The translations under genes and the position numbers were made by a program. Below are positions 46,881 to 57,282 of a DNA stretch of 64,000 nt, one piece after another. Under the pieces are notes generated by a model, which did not search any database, was not told the origin of the DNA, and worked only from the letters and a program-made list of their open reading frames with translations. The stretch's first letter is position 1, and every line of letters begins with the position of its first letter. Location of the stretch: positions 44,263,786 through 44,327,785 of the forward strand of contig QCXZ01000041.1 of NCBI GenBank assembly GCA_025024175.1, written 5' to 3'. Source of the DNA: Rhyzopertha dominica. Lineage: Eukaryota; Arthropoda; Insecta; Coleoptera; Bostrichidae.

Positions 46881-47482
46881 AAAAAATTATTAGTAAACAA
46901 ATCAATTATTTCCTAAAAGAAAACAAAATTATCTCAGATGCGCAATCAGGTTTTATGAAGGGGTATAGTACCACTACATTACTACTGGATTTAACAGATG
47001 AAGCAATTAGAGCAGATGATGCAGGCAAAGCTATGGCGATGCTCATGCTTGACTATTCAAAGGCATTTGATACTATTGACCACAAACTCTTGTGTGCTAA
47101 ACTTAGATATATAGGGTTGATTGCTTCGTATTTGAGTGATAGACGGCAAGCGGTGGTTATTGACCATAACTTGGGTTCAGACTTTCAGAGAACCACATCT
47201 GGAGGGCCACAGGGTTCGGTTCTTGGTCCTTTGTTATTTACAATCTATACTTCTGATATAGAATTATGCCTCAATTTTTCAAAGGTACGTGCATTTGCTG
47301 ATGACCACCAGCTAACATATGTATTTGCACCACATGAATTGGAAACTGCAGTTGCCAGGGTGAATTTTGATTTGGGGTTACTTAAAACTTATTCTGATTT
47401 GTATGGTCTTAAACTAAATCTGGATAAATGTTCTGCGGCCTTATTTTGTTCTACAGTAAATCGTCCGTTTTTGATAAATTAA
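46865..47482 (+). pseudogene. LINE-3 polymerase, catalytic RT part
   Basis: A 205-codon open frame contains SKILEKIISKQINYFL, AQSGFMKGYSTTTLLL (block 2), LDYSKAFDTIDHKLL (block 3 with catalytic D), GGPQGSVLGPLLF (block 4), AFADDHQL (block 5 with the catalytic DD) and LKLNLDKC (block 6). All catalytic residues are kept. About ten residues seem missing between LRYIGL and IASYLSDRRQ when compared with the usual spacing of LINE polymerases. The frame ends in a stop at 47480-47482, and thumb sequence continues in other frames. Confidence 0.85.
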
Positions 47483-47484
47483 TA

Positions 47485-48110
47485 TAAAATAAGGATTGGT
47501 GGTGCATTGTTAACTACGGTCAGTTCTTTTGAGAGTCTAGGTTCGATTTTCGATGAGCGGCTTAAATTCAGCAATCATGTCGCGTCCCTTGTAGGCAAGT
47601 ATTTTGTTTCTCTAAGATTTTTATATAAGAGCTTTCATATATTTTATATTTTAAGTTAAGAAAAAACTTGGCGAAACTTATATTCTGTCCTTACTATCCT
47701 ATTGCCTATTAGTGTATTTTCCATGCCTTGATTCAGTAACAAAATTCAAGATACAAAAGTTTCAAAATTCTTGCTGCAGATTTGTTTTTGGTCTACATAG
47801 ATTTGATCATGTTACTGAGAAAATTCGAGAGCTGCAGTGGTTGAAAATCAATGAATTGGTCTTTATTATTTCTCATGTTTTGTTCATCGACTGATTGAAA
47901 GCGGTACGCCTCCATATCTTCATTCTAAATCAGAGTTTAGGTCTGATACTCATGAGTTGAACTTGCGCCACATTAATAAATTTAGTTTACTGAGATTTAG
48001 AACAGCCCTGTCTTCACGTTCCTTCTCTTTTAATGCTGTATGTTTACTACCTGATACATTCAAAACAAATCACTTCTTTTACGATAAATGTCAAAAATTA
48101 TTTAATTGAA
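47485..48110 (+). pseudogene. LINE-3 polymerase, thumb and C-terminus
   Basis: Degraded but readable: ALLTTVSSFESLGSIFDERL, SLVGKYFVSLRFLYKS, then (47712-47894) MYFPCLDSVTKFKIQKFQ, NSCCRFVFGLHRFDHVTEKI and WLKINELVFIISHVLF. Later frames resemble the usual RHINKFSLLRFRTALS and FKTNHFFYDKCQKLFN end. It mirrors the C-terminal half of the minus-strand LINE at 29.5-30.2 kb but is a different copy. Confidence 0.75.
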
Positions 48111-48239
48111 AGTGTTTGAATTGTAGTTATGTATTCTATGCTCTCTGATCTACCCACTAGATTTCTCATTATTCCATTATTGGGTTAAGTTGAATTGCTG
48201 TTAGCTAGAATTCGCCGAATAAAGACCTTATTATTAAAC

Positions 48240-51200
48240 CCAATTCCTTCGTTTTATTTATTGTCAGGCTGCGTCAACTAATGATAAAAGTCACAGGCTG
48301 GTATCCGATCTAAACCCTGTAGTAAGACTTCATTGAATAAGCCGTAATAACTAGATGACAGACAAATCTTTTTCTTAAACCCCACGAATTATCGACTCAG
48401 CAACCCAAGTAAATACCTGGGCTCAGTTAAAATCACGGTCCCTGACGAACAACCGTAACGGCGTAGGTAACTGCAGTGGAAGCAGGAAGCTAACGAAATA
48501 TCCCCAATTCCCGGAGAACCCAGTGAATATTTAAAGAGGAGAGGATCCACTAATTTGTTCGGCACTAGAAACTTGAACTTCTGCCCAACATTATTGCCTT
48601 GGAAGCCATCCAACTTAACGAAATTAAAACAATAGCTTATACAGAGATTACTCGTTGCAGGGCTCTATCTACCAAATTATCACCCATTCTGCGTTAAATA
48701 TATCGAAAGTGAAGCGGAGTAGTTGTTAGGGGATGTTTTTGCGCTTTAATGGTCGTTAGCTTATTGGCCGGAGCACGGGCGGTTTCTAAAAATAGGGGGC
48801 GTTTTCTATTATTGGACAGTGCGTGGTGCGTGAGCGGAATGAGCCATCGGTTGATTGTTTTGTTTACATTTACTCAACTGCCTTTAATATACGGTACTTA
48901 TAAAAGTGATAAATGTAGGTATAATTTACCATAAAATCCACTACAGACGTAAACATATAATTTGTGGAAACAATGTTGACGAAACGTCAGGAAGAACTAA
49001 AGGCGATTTTATAGTCATAATCAAGAGATTATTTGACGTTTTTTTAATGGTCATTGGCTTAAAAATTTATGGCACTGTTGAAAAACGGAGAAGAATATTA
49101 CAGTTTCTCGTTACTATGCGTGGCNAAAACATTAAAGTAGGAGTACAGTATCTTATATAATTAACAAACTATGTCGATTTCTTATTAGAATACCCATGTG
49201 CGTACCCAGCTTTTGGTCTATGGAGGGGCAAAGCAGGAACATCCTGTAGAGTATAATTCAACATAAATGGAAATAATAAATGGTTATAAGGTATAGGTAC
49301 TTAAGTAATTAATGAAGTATTTATTCCATGAATAATCTTCGTAGAATTTTTGCAAGGTGGCTAAAACATCTTCTGTGAAATAAAGACCCAAATTATTTAT
49401 ATATTTTCTATGTACACTGATCATACAAAGCCCCTTTTTATTACTAATTTCGTTATTGATGAACTCAGTTAGGTAAGGCGCATTCAGAATTAACAGATAT
49501 CAAAGACTAATGCATTAACCGATGCGCTTCTAGTACAGTTTCAACTTCACACACCAGAAGCTTTAGAAGTTCATATGTATAGGTGCTAAAGATACAATTA
49601 TAGTAATTTTTACTCCCCTGGGAAAGAGACTCGATGGATAAATAACGTTATTAAAACTCAGAATGACAAATGCCTCATCATTATGCGTCAAGCCAACCTT
49701 CTTAGATCGCCAGTGCATTGCTCTCAAAAATTAACCGACTACTTATTATTTTAACCAAATTATGCTTCATAAACTAAAATATATTTAATTGCATTTTTAA
49801 CAACACACCGGGTTTTAATTCGTGCTGATAATGCTTTTACTGGATTCCTAAAACTTTCATAAACGTGAGTTCCGATAAATTTTTTTTATTAATTATTAAA
49901 ATGTAATGTGAACTTAGAAATTTGGTACAAAAGTTAGAGTTATCACCGAATATATGACAGATTCTGATATGATTCCCTATAACAATAGTTAGTTGAACAA
50001 TCTATAAGAAAAGGTAGAAGAGCTGAACTAAGCAGAAATCGTGTTATGACTCATCCTGACCAAGATAGCCTGTTAAAGCTATATCCGCCCGAAGACAACG
50101 ATTCGTAACAACTAGAATGTTGCAGTTACAGCTCGAAAACGCACATGGCATCGATTAAGCTAGGGAACCATTTGACATTTGCAAGGATCAAATATGAGTT
50201 CTGGATGAAAATTGTGAAATATACTTGCCTATAAATTTTACTGTATTTACAATTTTGTAAATAAGACAATTTTAAGTGTACACACGTAATGAACCTGCTA
50301 AATGTATAGGAAATTGGAAGGGCCCAGAGTTGGCAACCCAGGTCCATGGAAGGGGGCAGCTGCCCCCCTTGCTCCTCCTTCGGTGCACCATGAGAATACC
50401 GTTACATTTATCCACTAAAAAGCGAAGCCTTCAAAGTCAGTTAAAGAAATGTTTTATACTCAAAAACTTTCATGATGATTCAATTGTAACAACAAATTAG
50501 GCAACCTATTGTACCCTGCAGCTTCATAATTTCGCAAGGTCCGCAAGAAAAATGCATTGCAAATCCAATAAATTCGACAAAAGAAGAATTAACATTTTTC
50601 TTTATCCTTTTACTTTATAGAAAATATATTATAAAACAACGGCTTCCTTGTCTTGCAAACTTTATCCCCGGAAACAGTAGCCATTATAGTGAGTTATATA
50701 CTATATTTTATCCACAACTACAATGTAAATTAAAATAGATCACAGTTTTAATTAAAAAAAGTAATGGTTCGTTATGAATACCAGTGTAGTTCCAGGTGTT
50801 GTAATCCTGGTTTAAAATAGTGTTGGCTTTGGCTATCTTATTATACTTAACAATTGCGTAACTTGCTTTCCTGTTGTTTGTGTTTCCCGATTCGTTGCAT
50901 TTTCATCGAGGTATTTTTTAATTTAGCACATTTATGACTATTACATTGGATGGGCGAAGATTTATATACTTTTTCATAATACTGTAATAAATATCATTAA
51001 TTGTAAATGTTTCGCCACCTTAATCTATGTTTTCGGCAAACAGTTATTAATAATGTTGTACCGTGCTCTCCATCACGGCGTTGCATTTCATACATTTCAT
51101 CAGAACGACAGGCATCCATAATTCTGATAATTAAAATAACATTAAACAAATTATAATGATATTGAAATATATTTGCAATTTTTAATAAATTCACATTGTT

Positions 51201-53215
51201 CAAGAGATACATTTCACCAGGAGCTTCGACGGTGGTTTTTTTAATTTCTTCGGGTGTCGATCGTGATTAAATAAAATAACCACATATTTTTTGCTCATTT
51301 AATTTGGTACGCTTTGTATATATGTGAACGATGTTGCTTGTGCTTCTTCAACAATATCTGAAGGTAAATCCAGCTTGATCACCTTCCATTACAAAATTGC
51401 ACAAAAAAGAGCACAGTTAACTTTTTGCAACTATTTGTTGGAATTATCGGCAATAATATCACAAAAAAAGTGAGCATAAATTTAAAATAATTTGACAGAA
51501 ATTTGACAACGCGTTGCCCCTGAAACAGACACGAAAGCTCGTAGGGCTCGAGTGCCTGTTGCCGAATTGGAGAATTGCTAGAGAATTATTTTCAAATTTA
51601 TCGAACACTCGAGTGCTATTCGAAGGATTATTTTTTAACGTAACGATCAGAAACACTGTTTTAATATTACAACTTTTGCTTACCTTAGTGTTTTTACATA
51701 TATTTTCATTGTTCTTCTTATCGATTTCAACGGGTGAAGACGTACTAAATCTTGTTTCACTCATTTTTAGTAAAGTTTGATGACAGACGTCGAGCCCACA
51801 ATTTTTGTTGCCACGCAAAAGCTACCTTAAGTTATTCCAGCGAAAATTTGCTCTTGTGAAAATTACCACTATAAATGTGTTTTGATTCGTTCAAAATGAN
51901 ATAATTGAACGAAATTGAATATTTTGATTGGTTTTTAGAAACTTAAAAAATAATCGGTTTAATTTTTTACCATTGCCAGCCTGTAGTCAGAGAAACTATG
52001 ATTCAGATAGTATATTTTAGCTGAATGCATGAGGGAATACTGTTCCACTATTCTTGAGCCATTACTTTGTCCGGGAACAATGAATATTATTATTAACTAG
52101 TTGAAAAGGTACATGTATGATGAATGTAATATTATTAAATAGTCATTATAATAAATGTTATTACATGCTTTGGGTTAAATTTTGAAACTAAGAGTTAATT
52201 GTTCGAGTTTACACTATGCTACTTCTGAAATTATTAATTTTATTTAAAAACGTTTGTTTAAAAATGCGGGAAACTTTTCACATGGTTCTATGAGATAACT
52301 CTTTTACTATACATTTCGGACATATATCAGGAACAGCAATGCTTTAAAATGATAAATTCATGTTAGTGATTAATGTATCGTACTTAATCTTGATCTGCAT
52401 ACCACATCAGAAATACGGTTAGAGCTTTTGCATTTGCATGTTCCTCAGTTCAAGCTGCATATACTAATTCAAACATACGAATCCGGAATGCTTATTTAAT
52501 TACCTCTGGTAATGCATTTAGTCCTTAATTATCATTTAAACTAGTTCCCTAAGTAGCTAAAAAACAAGTGCAGTGTTTATTCTTACCCTAATATGATTTT
52601 TTTAATTGACTGTTATTGTATTGCATGCATTAATTTCTGTTCAAAAGTCTCTTTGTTTAAAGCATCTGACCAGAAACATCCCATCCATTGCATATAGTAA
52701 ATGGCGAGGTAAATGAGCAATATAGGACAACAACCACAGGAAATAGTCAATAGTGTGGCAGTAGCAGGCGCTCCACGCAGATCAAGTGGTCATTAATGAC
52801 CTTAACTATCATAAATGCTGTGAAACATGCAAATTCAGTGTACAAAATTTGGCCTAGCTGATAAACGCATATCGGTAGTTCTTGTTTCCTATACATAAAA
52901 GTTTCTTATTATATCTATGTGCGCAATACGTATTGTAAATGTAGTCTTAAAAAACCGTTACATAAACTAAAATATTAAATTATTTACGATTAACGCCGTA
53001 TGCAATGTTATTAAAATTAGGAAGTGCACTTCATAATCGGAATTTGCAATTGCTTAACAACTACCGATCAAGCAGCATTGAAAAATCATCCGTTGTATAA
53101 TTATATTAAAAACATGTTTAGGTTTAGCATACTGTCAATGGATGCTTGTATCTTCTACGTTATAGAAAATAGTACCCCGACGAAAAGTTGTCTTTTCTTT
53201 ACATAGAATATTTCT
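48240..53215. other. Long intergenic stretch, 5 kb
   Basis: No supported gene. Blocks near 48260-48720 are GC-richer; the plus strand there has FGTRNLNF and, in another frame, NIIALEAIQLNEIKTIA, a faint echo of an RTE-type endonuclease start, too short to call. A near-perfect palindrome AGGGGGCAGCTGCCCCCCT is at about 50351-50369. The remainder is AT-rich with short featureless frames. Confidence 0.4.
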
Positions 53216-53217
53216 CC

Positions 53218-53800
53218 ATGTATTTCCGTCATGCTGATGATTTAGCAATTGTTGGAAGAATCGAAGAAGATCTGAAGAAGAAATTAGAACTTGGATAGAG
53301 GTGCTTCAAAAATTTAGAATGAAACCAAAATTATGGAAATATAAAAAAACATAAAGACGAACATCATAGTTGAAGGAAAAGTAATAAAGCAGGTGCATGC
53401 ATATAAATATCTAGGCGTAATTGGATGGATCCGGGAAAAACGAGCTAGAAATTAATCACAGAGCGAAAAAAGTAGAATCCAAGTCTTGGAGATGAAGTAC
53501 CACAGGATTAGATATAGTAAAGCTAGATAAAAGAGGAATTGCCGATATACGCAGTGAACTCAATATAGAACCAGTGCTAGACTTTATAGAAGAAAGGTAA
53601 TTAAAATAGTTTGGACACATGAGACTTACGAAAAACTCGCATCAAGTAAAGATAATATGACAAGCCAAATGTTTACAAAAGAGAGGAAGAGAAAGACCGA
53701 AGCATACGTGAAACCATGTTGTTAGCAAGATTTTGTGTAAAAGAAAGAATACATGGAAAGAAACACAAGAGTTACCAATGTGTAAAAAAGAGTAAGCAGA
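53218..53800 (+). pseudogene. RTE-like LINE polymerase relic
   Basis: The plus strand starts at the RT catalytic block as HADDLAIVGRIEED, then LQKFRMKPN, IIVEGKVIKQVHAYKYLGV, then ADIRSELNIEPVLDFIEER, LKWFGHMRLT and RGRGRPKHT followed by W. The WFGH...RGRGRP.+TW tail is characteristic of RTE-type and related insect LINE polymerases. Multiple frameshifts and stops are present. The upstream RT blocks, endonuclease and 3' repeats are absent or not recognised, and the clade differs from the microsatellite-tailed LINEs. Confidence 0.7.
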
Positions 53801-53801
53801 C

Positions 53802-54714
53802 TTTGTGCATAAATAGTAAAATTTAAATCCTGTTATTAAATAAATTATACCCGGCACCACTAGGTAAACGGATTCTCGATTATGTACGTATGTATGTATT
53901 TATTTCCAACATGCAACATCACTTGCTATACCTCAAATTCTTGCCATGTGTCTGCTTAACTACAACAGTTCTGACTTTCACTAGATACGAACTTCTTATA
54001 GACATACACGATTGTCGTAGTCGGAGGATGTCTATCTAGTAGAGGTGACGTTCATTTCGATGTAGATAATTTCCACCTCCCAGACTACTATGCAGGCCGC
54101 TAGCAAGTAGATCTACTTTGCCATTGCATTCGATCCTTGCTACCATCAGTGTCGCTGATGTTACAACAAGGTGTAAGAGAGGCGGATCCAGCATCATTGT
54201 CGCCCCAGTGATTGTTAGTATTTTTTACGTAGTCTTGTTGATGAATTCGCAACATATTAATTATTGAAATAAAACCTTTGGTATAAATCCAGTAAACAGT
54301 TTACGATTTTAGTTCCCATATTCTTCTCGCCATGCACCCACAGGCCCATAAAGCTTTTGTTGCTTTACTGGATACCATTTCCTGAAGAGGCCCGAAAGTA
54401 AGTTTGGTCTCATCATCCCTTAGTGGCACATCCTGTCCCCATAATTTGAGTCTGTTCAACTGTTAAAGATTTCTTCTTCTAGTGAATTCTGTCACTGGTG
54501 TATATTTTGTGGAACTGACTGCTAGTAGTTCATTTGCACACCACTTCCACTTCCTCCAAACTTCCCGCACATCAGGATGGCAATATCGTCCCCACATCTT
54601 TGTGCGTAACTACCTCACTGTCTGACTGTCTGAATTTCCTTAGACCATTTACCACAAAAGGTTTCACAGTAGCGGCAACAGTACGCCTCTCTGTTATCAA
54701 CCCTTAATAACTGC
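53802..54714. other. Intergenic stretch
   Basis: GC-neutral to AT-rich sequence with no recognised domain. Positions 54290-54660 show somewhat gene-like composition on the minus strand but no family I know. Confidence 0.35.
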
Positions 54715-54779
54715 TATTTCTTTAGTTCATCGTAGAAAGTTCTTTCGGGTTTGATGCGGCGGTCGTGGAATTTGCTCTT

Positions 54780-54813
54780 GACGTTTCGCCGATTATACTG
54801 TCGGCGTCTTCAG
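54780..54813 (-). ncRNA. Hammerhead-type ribozyme motif, left arm
   Basis: Read on the minus strand: CTGAAGA (fits CUGANGA), a stem-loop GCCGACAGTATAATCGGC, then GAAAC and GTC. Both conserved core boxes, a pairing stem II (GCCGA/TCGGC) and the GUC triplet are present, as in hammerheads reported from PLEs with a very short stem III. Cleavage activity is inferred, not shown. Confidence 0.6.
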
Positions 54814-55024
54814 AAGGACTCTGACTGATGAACATGTAGCAGAAGGCAAACAACACATCATGGAGTATGACAACGTACGGACGGCTCTCGCTTGAGCAGA
54901 ATTTGGAAGACGGTACTTGATCACTGGACCAGAACCGATAAGCATAGACGAACACGTAAGAAGCCAAACGGAACAGCTACTATATAAGTCACGACAATGA
55001 ATTATTTTACTAGTCAGACTCCTT

Positions 55025-55057
55025 CTGAAGAAGCCGACAGTATGGTCGGCGAAACTT
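55025..55057 (+). ncRNA. Hammerhead-type motif, right arm (cleavage triplet mutated)
   Basis: Plus strand CTGAAGA at 55025-55031, stem-loop GCCGACAGTATGGTCGGC with a 6-bp stem, then GAAAC at 55051-55055. Where the left arm has GTC, this arm has TTG, so the usual cleavage triplet is lost although the core and stem II are perfect. Confidence 0.55.
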
Positions 55058-55130
55058 GAAGACGACCGCGGCATCAAACCCGGAAGACCTTTCTACGATG
55101 AACAACGGCCGTGAAAGCCCGCATTCTATT

Positions 55131-55659
55131 ATTTCTTTAGTTGCATGCCATACAAAAGTCTTTACAATCCTGGTTTTAAGCAAGTCAACTATGCTGAAGC
55201 ACTTAAGTTTGGACGATTCATCAACCGAAGGATTGAAAAAAAGAAAAGATCCGTAAGTTTGACTTGGACAAATGTATTTTAAATATCCGCTAGAGGAGGT
55301 AGTTCGAAACAAATATTAGAAACATTGAAATTAATTTTATTTCGCTGGGCACATTGTAGTTCCTAAAGCAACTGCTAAATGACGCACGCCGATCTTCACA
55401 AAATGACCGAACAGTCGGCAGTTAGGTCTCTGTACCGTACCAACCGACGTCATGGTTCCTAAAGCCACCGCTAGATGACGTCTAAACATCTTCACAAAAC
55501 GGTCTGCAAAGTACGGTGTAGGACATGTACACGTCAAAAAATATGGGTCGTCATTTTCCAGGTTTAACAAACGCCAATAGTCAAGTGCAGAACACTGTCA
55601 TAGATCTTGTTTTGCTCTTCGTTTGTGTTAATTGAGTTCCTGTAGCAAAGGGAAAAAAG
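55131..55659. other. Unassigned spacer with two related 60-bp blocks
   Basis: Two similar segments at about 55361-55400 and 55451-55490 (TAGTTCCTAAAGCAACTGCT and TGGTTCCTAAAGCCACCGCT, each followed by GACG-rich text) form an imperfect direct repeat about 90 bp apart. No gene recognised. Confidence 0.45.
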
Positions 55660-55847
55660 TAGCGATGGGAATAATCAAGATATTTCAATAATCGATTATT
55701 TCGTATCCATTTTAATAATCGACTAATATTAGTAGTTAAACATTAGTAGTAATACATCTTTAGTTTTGTAGGGCACAGATGCAATAACCAGTAGTCATGC
55801 TACATCGTTGTCGTTCTCATTGCGAATGCTCGAATTTTTTATATACA

Positions 55848-56303
55848 GTTGTTGGTGTTTATTTTGTGGAGTCCTTCTTTGTTAATTTTTCTTATAGTAT
55901 TTATTTGTAGGTTCTGGCTCCTTATTTTTATAAATTAAAGACACTTTCTTTAATAATATGACGTTTCGACCTATAATTTAGGTCTTTGTCGAATATTTTA
56001 TTTAGTAGATTGACAAATTATTATGACATTTACAATTTTGATATTAATATAAAATGTACCTTCAAGTTTATTCCTTTGTTATCATTGTGTATGGTAAATG
56101 TGATGGTGAGAGGGTGTGTTTAAATGACGGTGTAGTAGGTATTACTTAGTCCTTGTATGTCAGTCCTGTCGTTTGTCAATCTACTAAATAAAATATTCGA
56201 CAAAGACCTAAATTATAGGTCGAAACGTCATATTATTAAAGAAAGTGTCTTTAATTTATAAAAATAAGGAGCCAGAACCTACAAATAAATACTATAAGAA
56301 AAA
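55848..56303 (-). mobile_element. Second PLE-like inverted-arm element, nested in hAT-4
   Basis: Arms of about 134 bp (55884-56017 and 56172-56305) are almost perfect inverted repeats around a 154-bp spacer, and the unit is flanked by a 12-bp direct repeat TTTTTATATACA (55836-55847 and 56304-56315). A one-sided tail of about 36 bp lies left of the left arm. Each arm holds a stem-loop ACCTAAATTATAGGT followed by CGAAACGTC (given for the right arm, plus strand), the same layout as the hammerhead arms at 54.7-55.1 kb. However, the first core box reads CGACAAAG instead of CUGANGA in both arms. No protein. PLE-derived or a fold-back element; the former is preferred because of the tail and GAAACGTC box. 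Confidence 0.65.
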
Positions 56304-56354
56304 TTTTTATATACATTTTGACGAATTTTCGTTACTTACTACTGTTTAACGATC

Positions 56355-56492
56355 CCTGCAACTTCAGTACCATCGGAACGTGTTTTTTTTTTTCAAAAGC
56401 TGGACAGCTTACTAACTTGCGAAGGAATAGATTATCGCCAAAAAACCTAGATCAAATTTTATTTTTAAGGAGCATTAAAGATTTGGTTTAAT
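56355..56492 (+). pseudogene. hAT transposase C-terminal dimerisation (hATC) remnant
   Basis: The plus strand reads IPATSVPSERVF, then, after a T-run of about twelve bases that breaks the frame, SKAGQLTNLRRNRLSPKN and LDQILFLRSIKDLV with a stop. PATS.PSERVFS.AG......R.RLSP....+LFL... is the signature of the hATC dimerisation domain at the end of hAT transposases. The rest of the transposase (BED finger, RNase H-like fold) is gone. The T-run expansion is the visible frame-breaking change. Confidence 0.8.
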
Positions 56493-57282
56493 TTTATGTT
56501 TAATGATAAAAACGTTTTATTTTCTAAGACATATTTCGGTTGTTTTTCCATGAAATTATTTTTTGGCATATGACATTTCTATATTTTATACATAGGTATT
56601 CTTATTCATAATGGAATTCTTACATTTATTTTGTTATTGGAATTTAACATTTTAAGATTTTTTTTGATGGAGGAAGAGTGAATAGTATTTTTTCAAGTTT
56701 ATATTGGTATTTATTGATTGTTGTTGCATTATAGTTCTGAATTATATTATTATCATATATGTAAATCAGGTCAATAATAAATTCTGTACATATATAGATT
56801 ATATTTATTGTCAGTTTACTACCTTTATCCCATTTATTACATTCGATATTTTGTATTTTATCCTTAGTTAAGCAATACGCCAACAATCAATTATAATCTT
56901 ATTAAAATTTTACATTAAATGTTCTAGCTGAACAATAATTGAGAGAATAATCACAATATAATAATATAGCTGAGCAGCAATCCATTACGAGTTGTATTAG
57001 TTGGTCGGAACGAATGATTAACGAATAATCGAACCACGCGCGAAGAATTATACGTATGTAAGTTCGTCGATGATATAAACTACATACTAATTCGATTATT
57101 ACTTCTCCATTGTTCCCATCCCGACATCCCGAAGTATTCGTTCGTACATTGCTAGCGTTGACCCGCGTGACCACTAATATTAGTATTACTAATTTGGATG
57201 GTATGATCGATTACTTCGAGAAGTTTTAATAATCGACTAAACCGATTATTGCATCTCGATTATTCCCATTACTAGAAAAAAG

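Larger units (their letters stand above)
46480..48236 (+). mobile_element. Best-preserved LINE of the window (LINE-3)
   Basis: The plus strand runs from linker text before the polymerase (YFIPDQLKSQTK, then EINSYFISVFNPLNN, about 46495-46565) through the whole RT and thumb to a 3' end GAATAAAGACC followed by TTATTATTA (48222-48236). The tail type agrees with the two LINEs with long microsatellites, but here it is only three units long. The endonuclease and ORF1 are missing, so it is 5'-truncated. A CR1/jockey-like clade is likely. Confidence 0.82.
54728..55129 (+). mobile_element. Non-autonomous PLE-like element with inverted hammerhead arms
   Basis: A 402-bp insertion flanked by a perfect 13-bp direct repeat TATTTCTTTAGTT (54715-54727 and 55130-55142). 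Two arms of about 90-100 bp in inverted orientation (about 54725-54823 and 55015-55103) each contain a hammerhead-like core. Between them lie about 190 bp without a protein. A tail of about 26 bp lies outside the right arm only. Inverted or tandem pseudo-LTRs, variable-length target duplications and a one-sided tail are known traits of Penelope-like elements. It carries no RT, so it is a deletion derivative or a PLE-mobilised short element. The open frames on both strands are shadows of the arms. Confidence 0.7.
55660..57274 (+). mobile_element. hAT element with hATC remnant (hAT-4)
   Basis: Inverted termini TAGCGATGGGAATAATC and, read inward from the right, TAGTAATGGGAATAATC are flanked by a perfect 8-bp target duplication GAAAAAAG (55652-55659 and 57275-57282). 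Both subterminal regions carry AATAATCGAYTAA-type motifs. A transposase C-terminus lies at about 56355-56492 on the plus strand, and a PLE-like insertion occupies 55848-56303. The remaining interior to 57000 is AT-rich and non-coding. It is a deletion derivative of an autonomous hAT. Confidence 0.88.

Noticed and set aside
48540..48660. Possible RTE endonuclease start (FGTRNLNF, then NIIALEAIQLNEIKTIA)
   Set aside because: The similarity is about 25 residues over two frames with nothing downstream, so it is not enough for a call.
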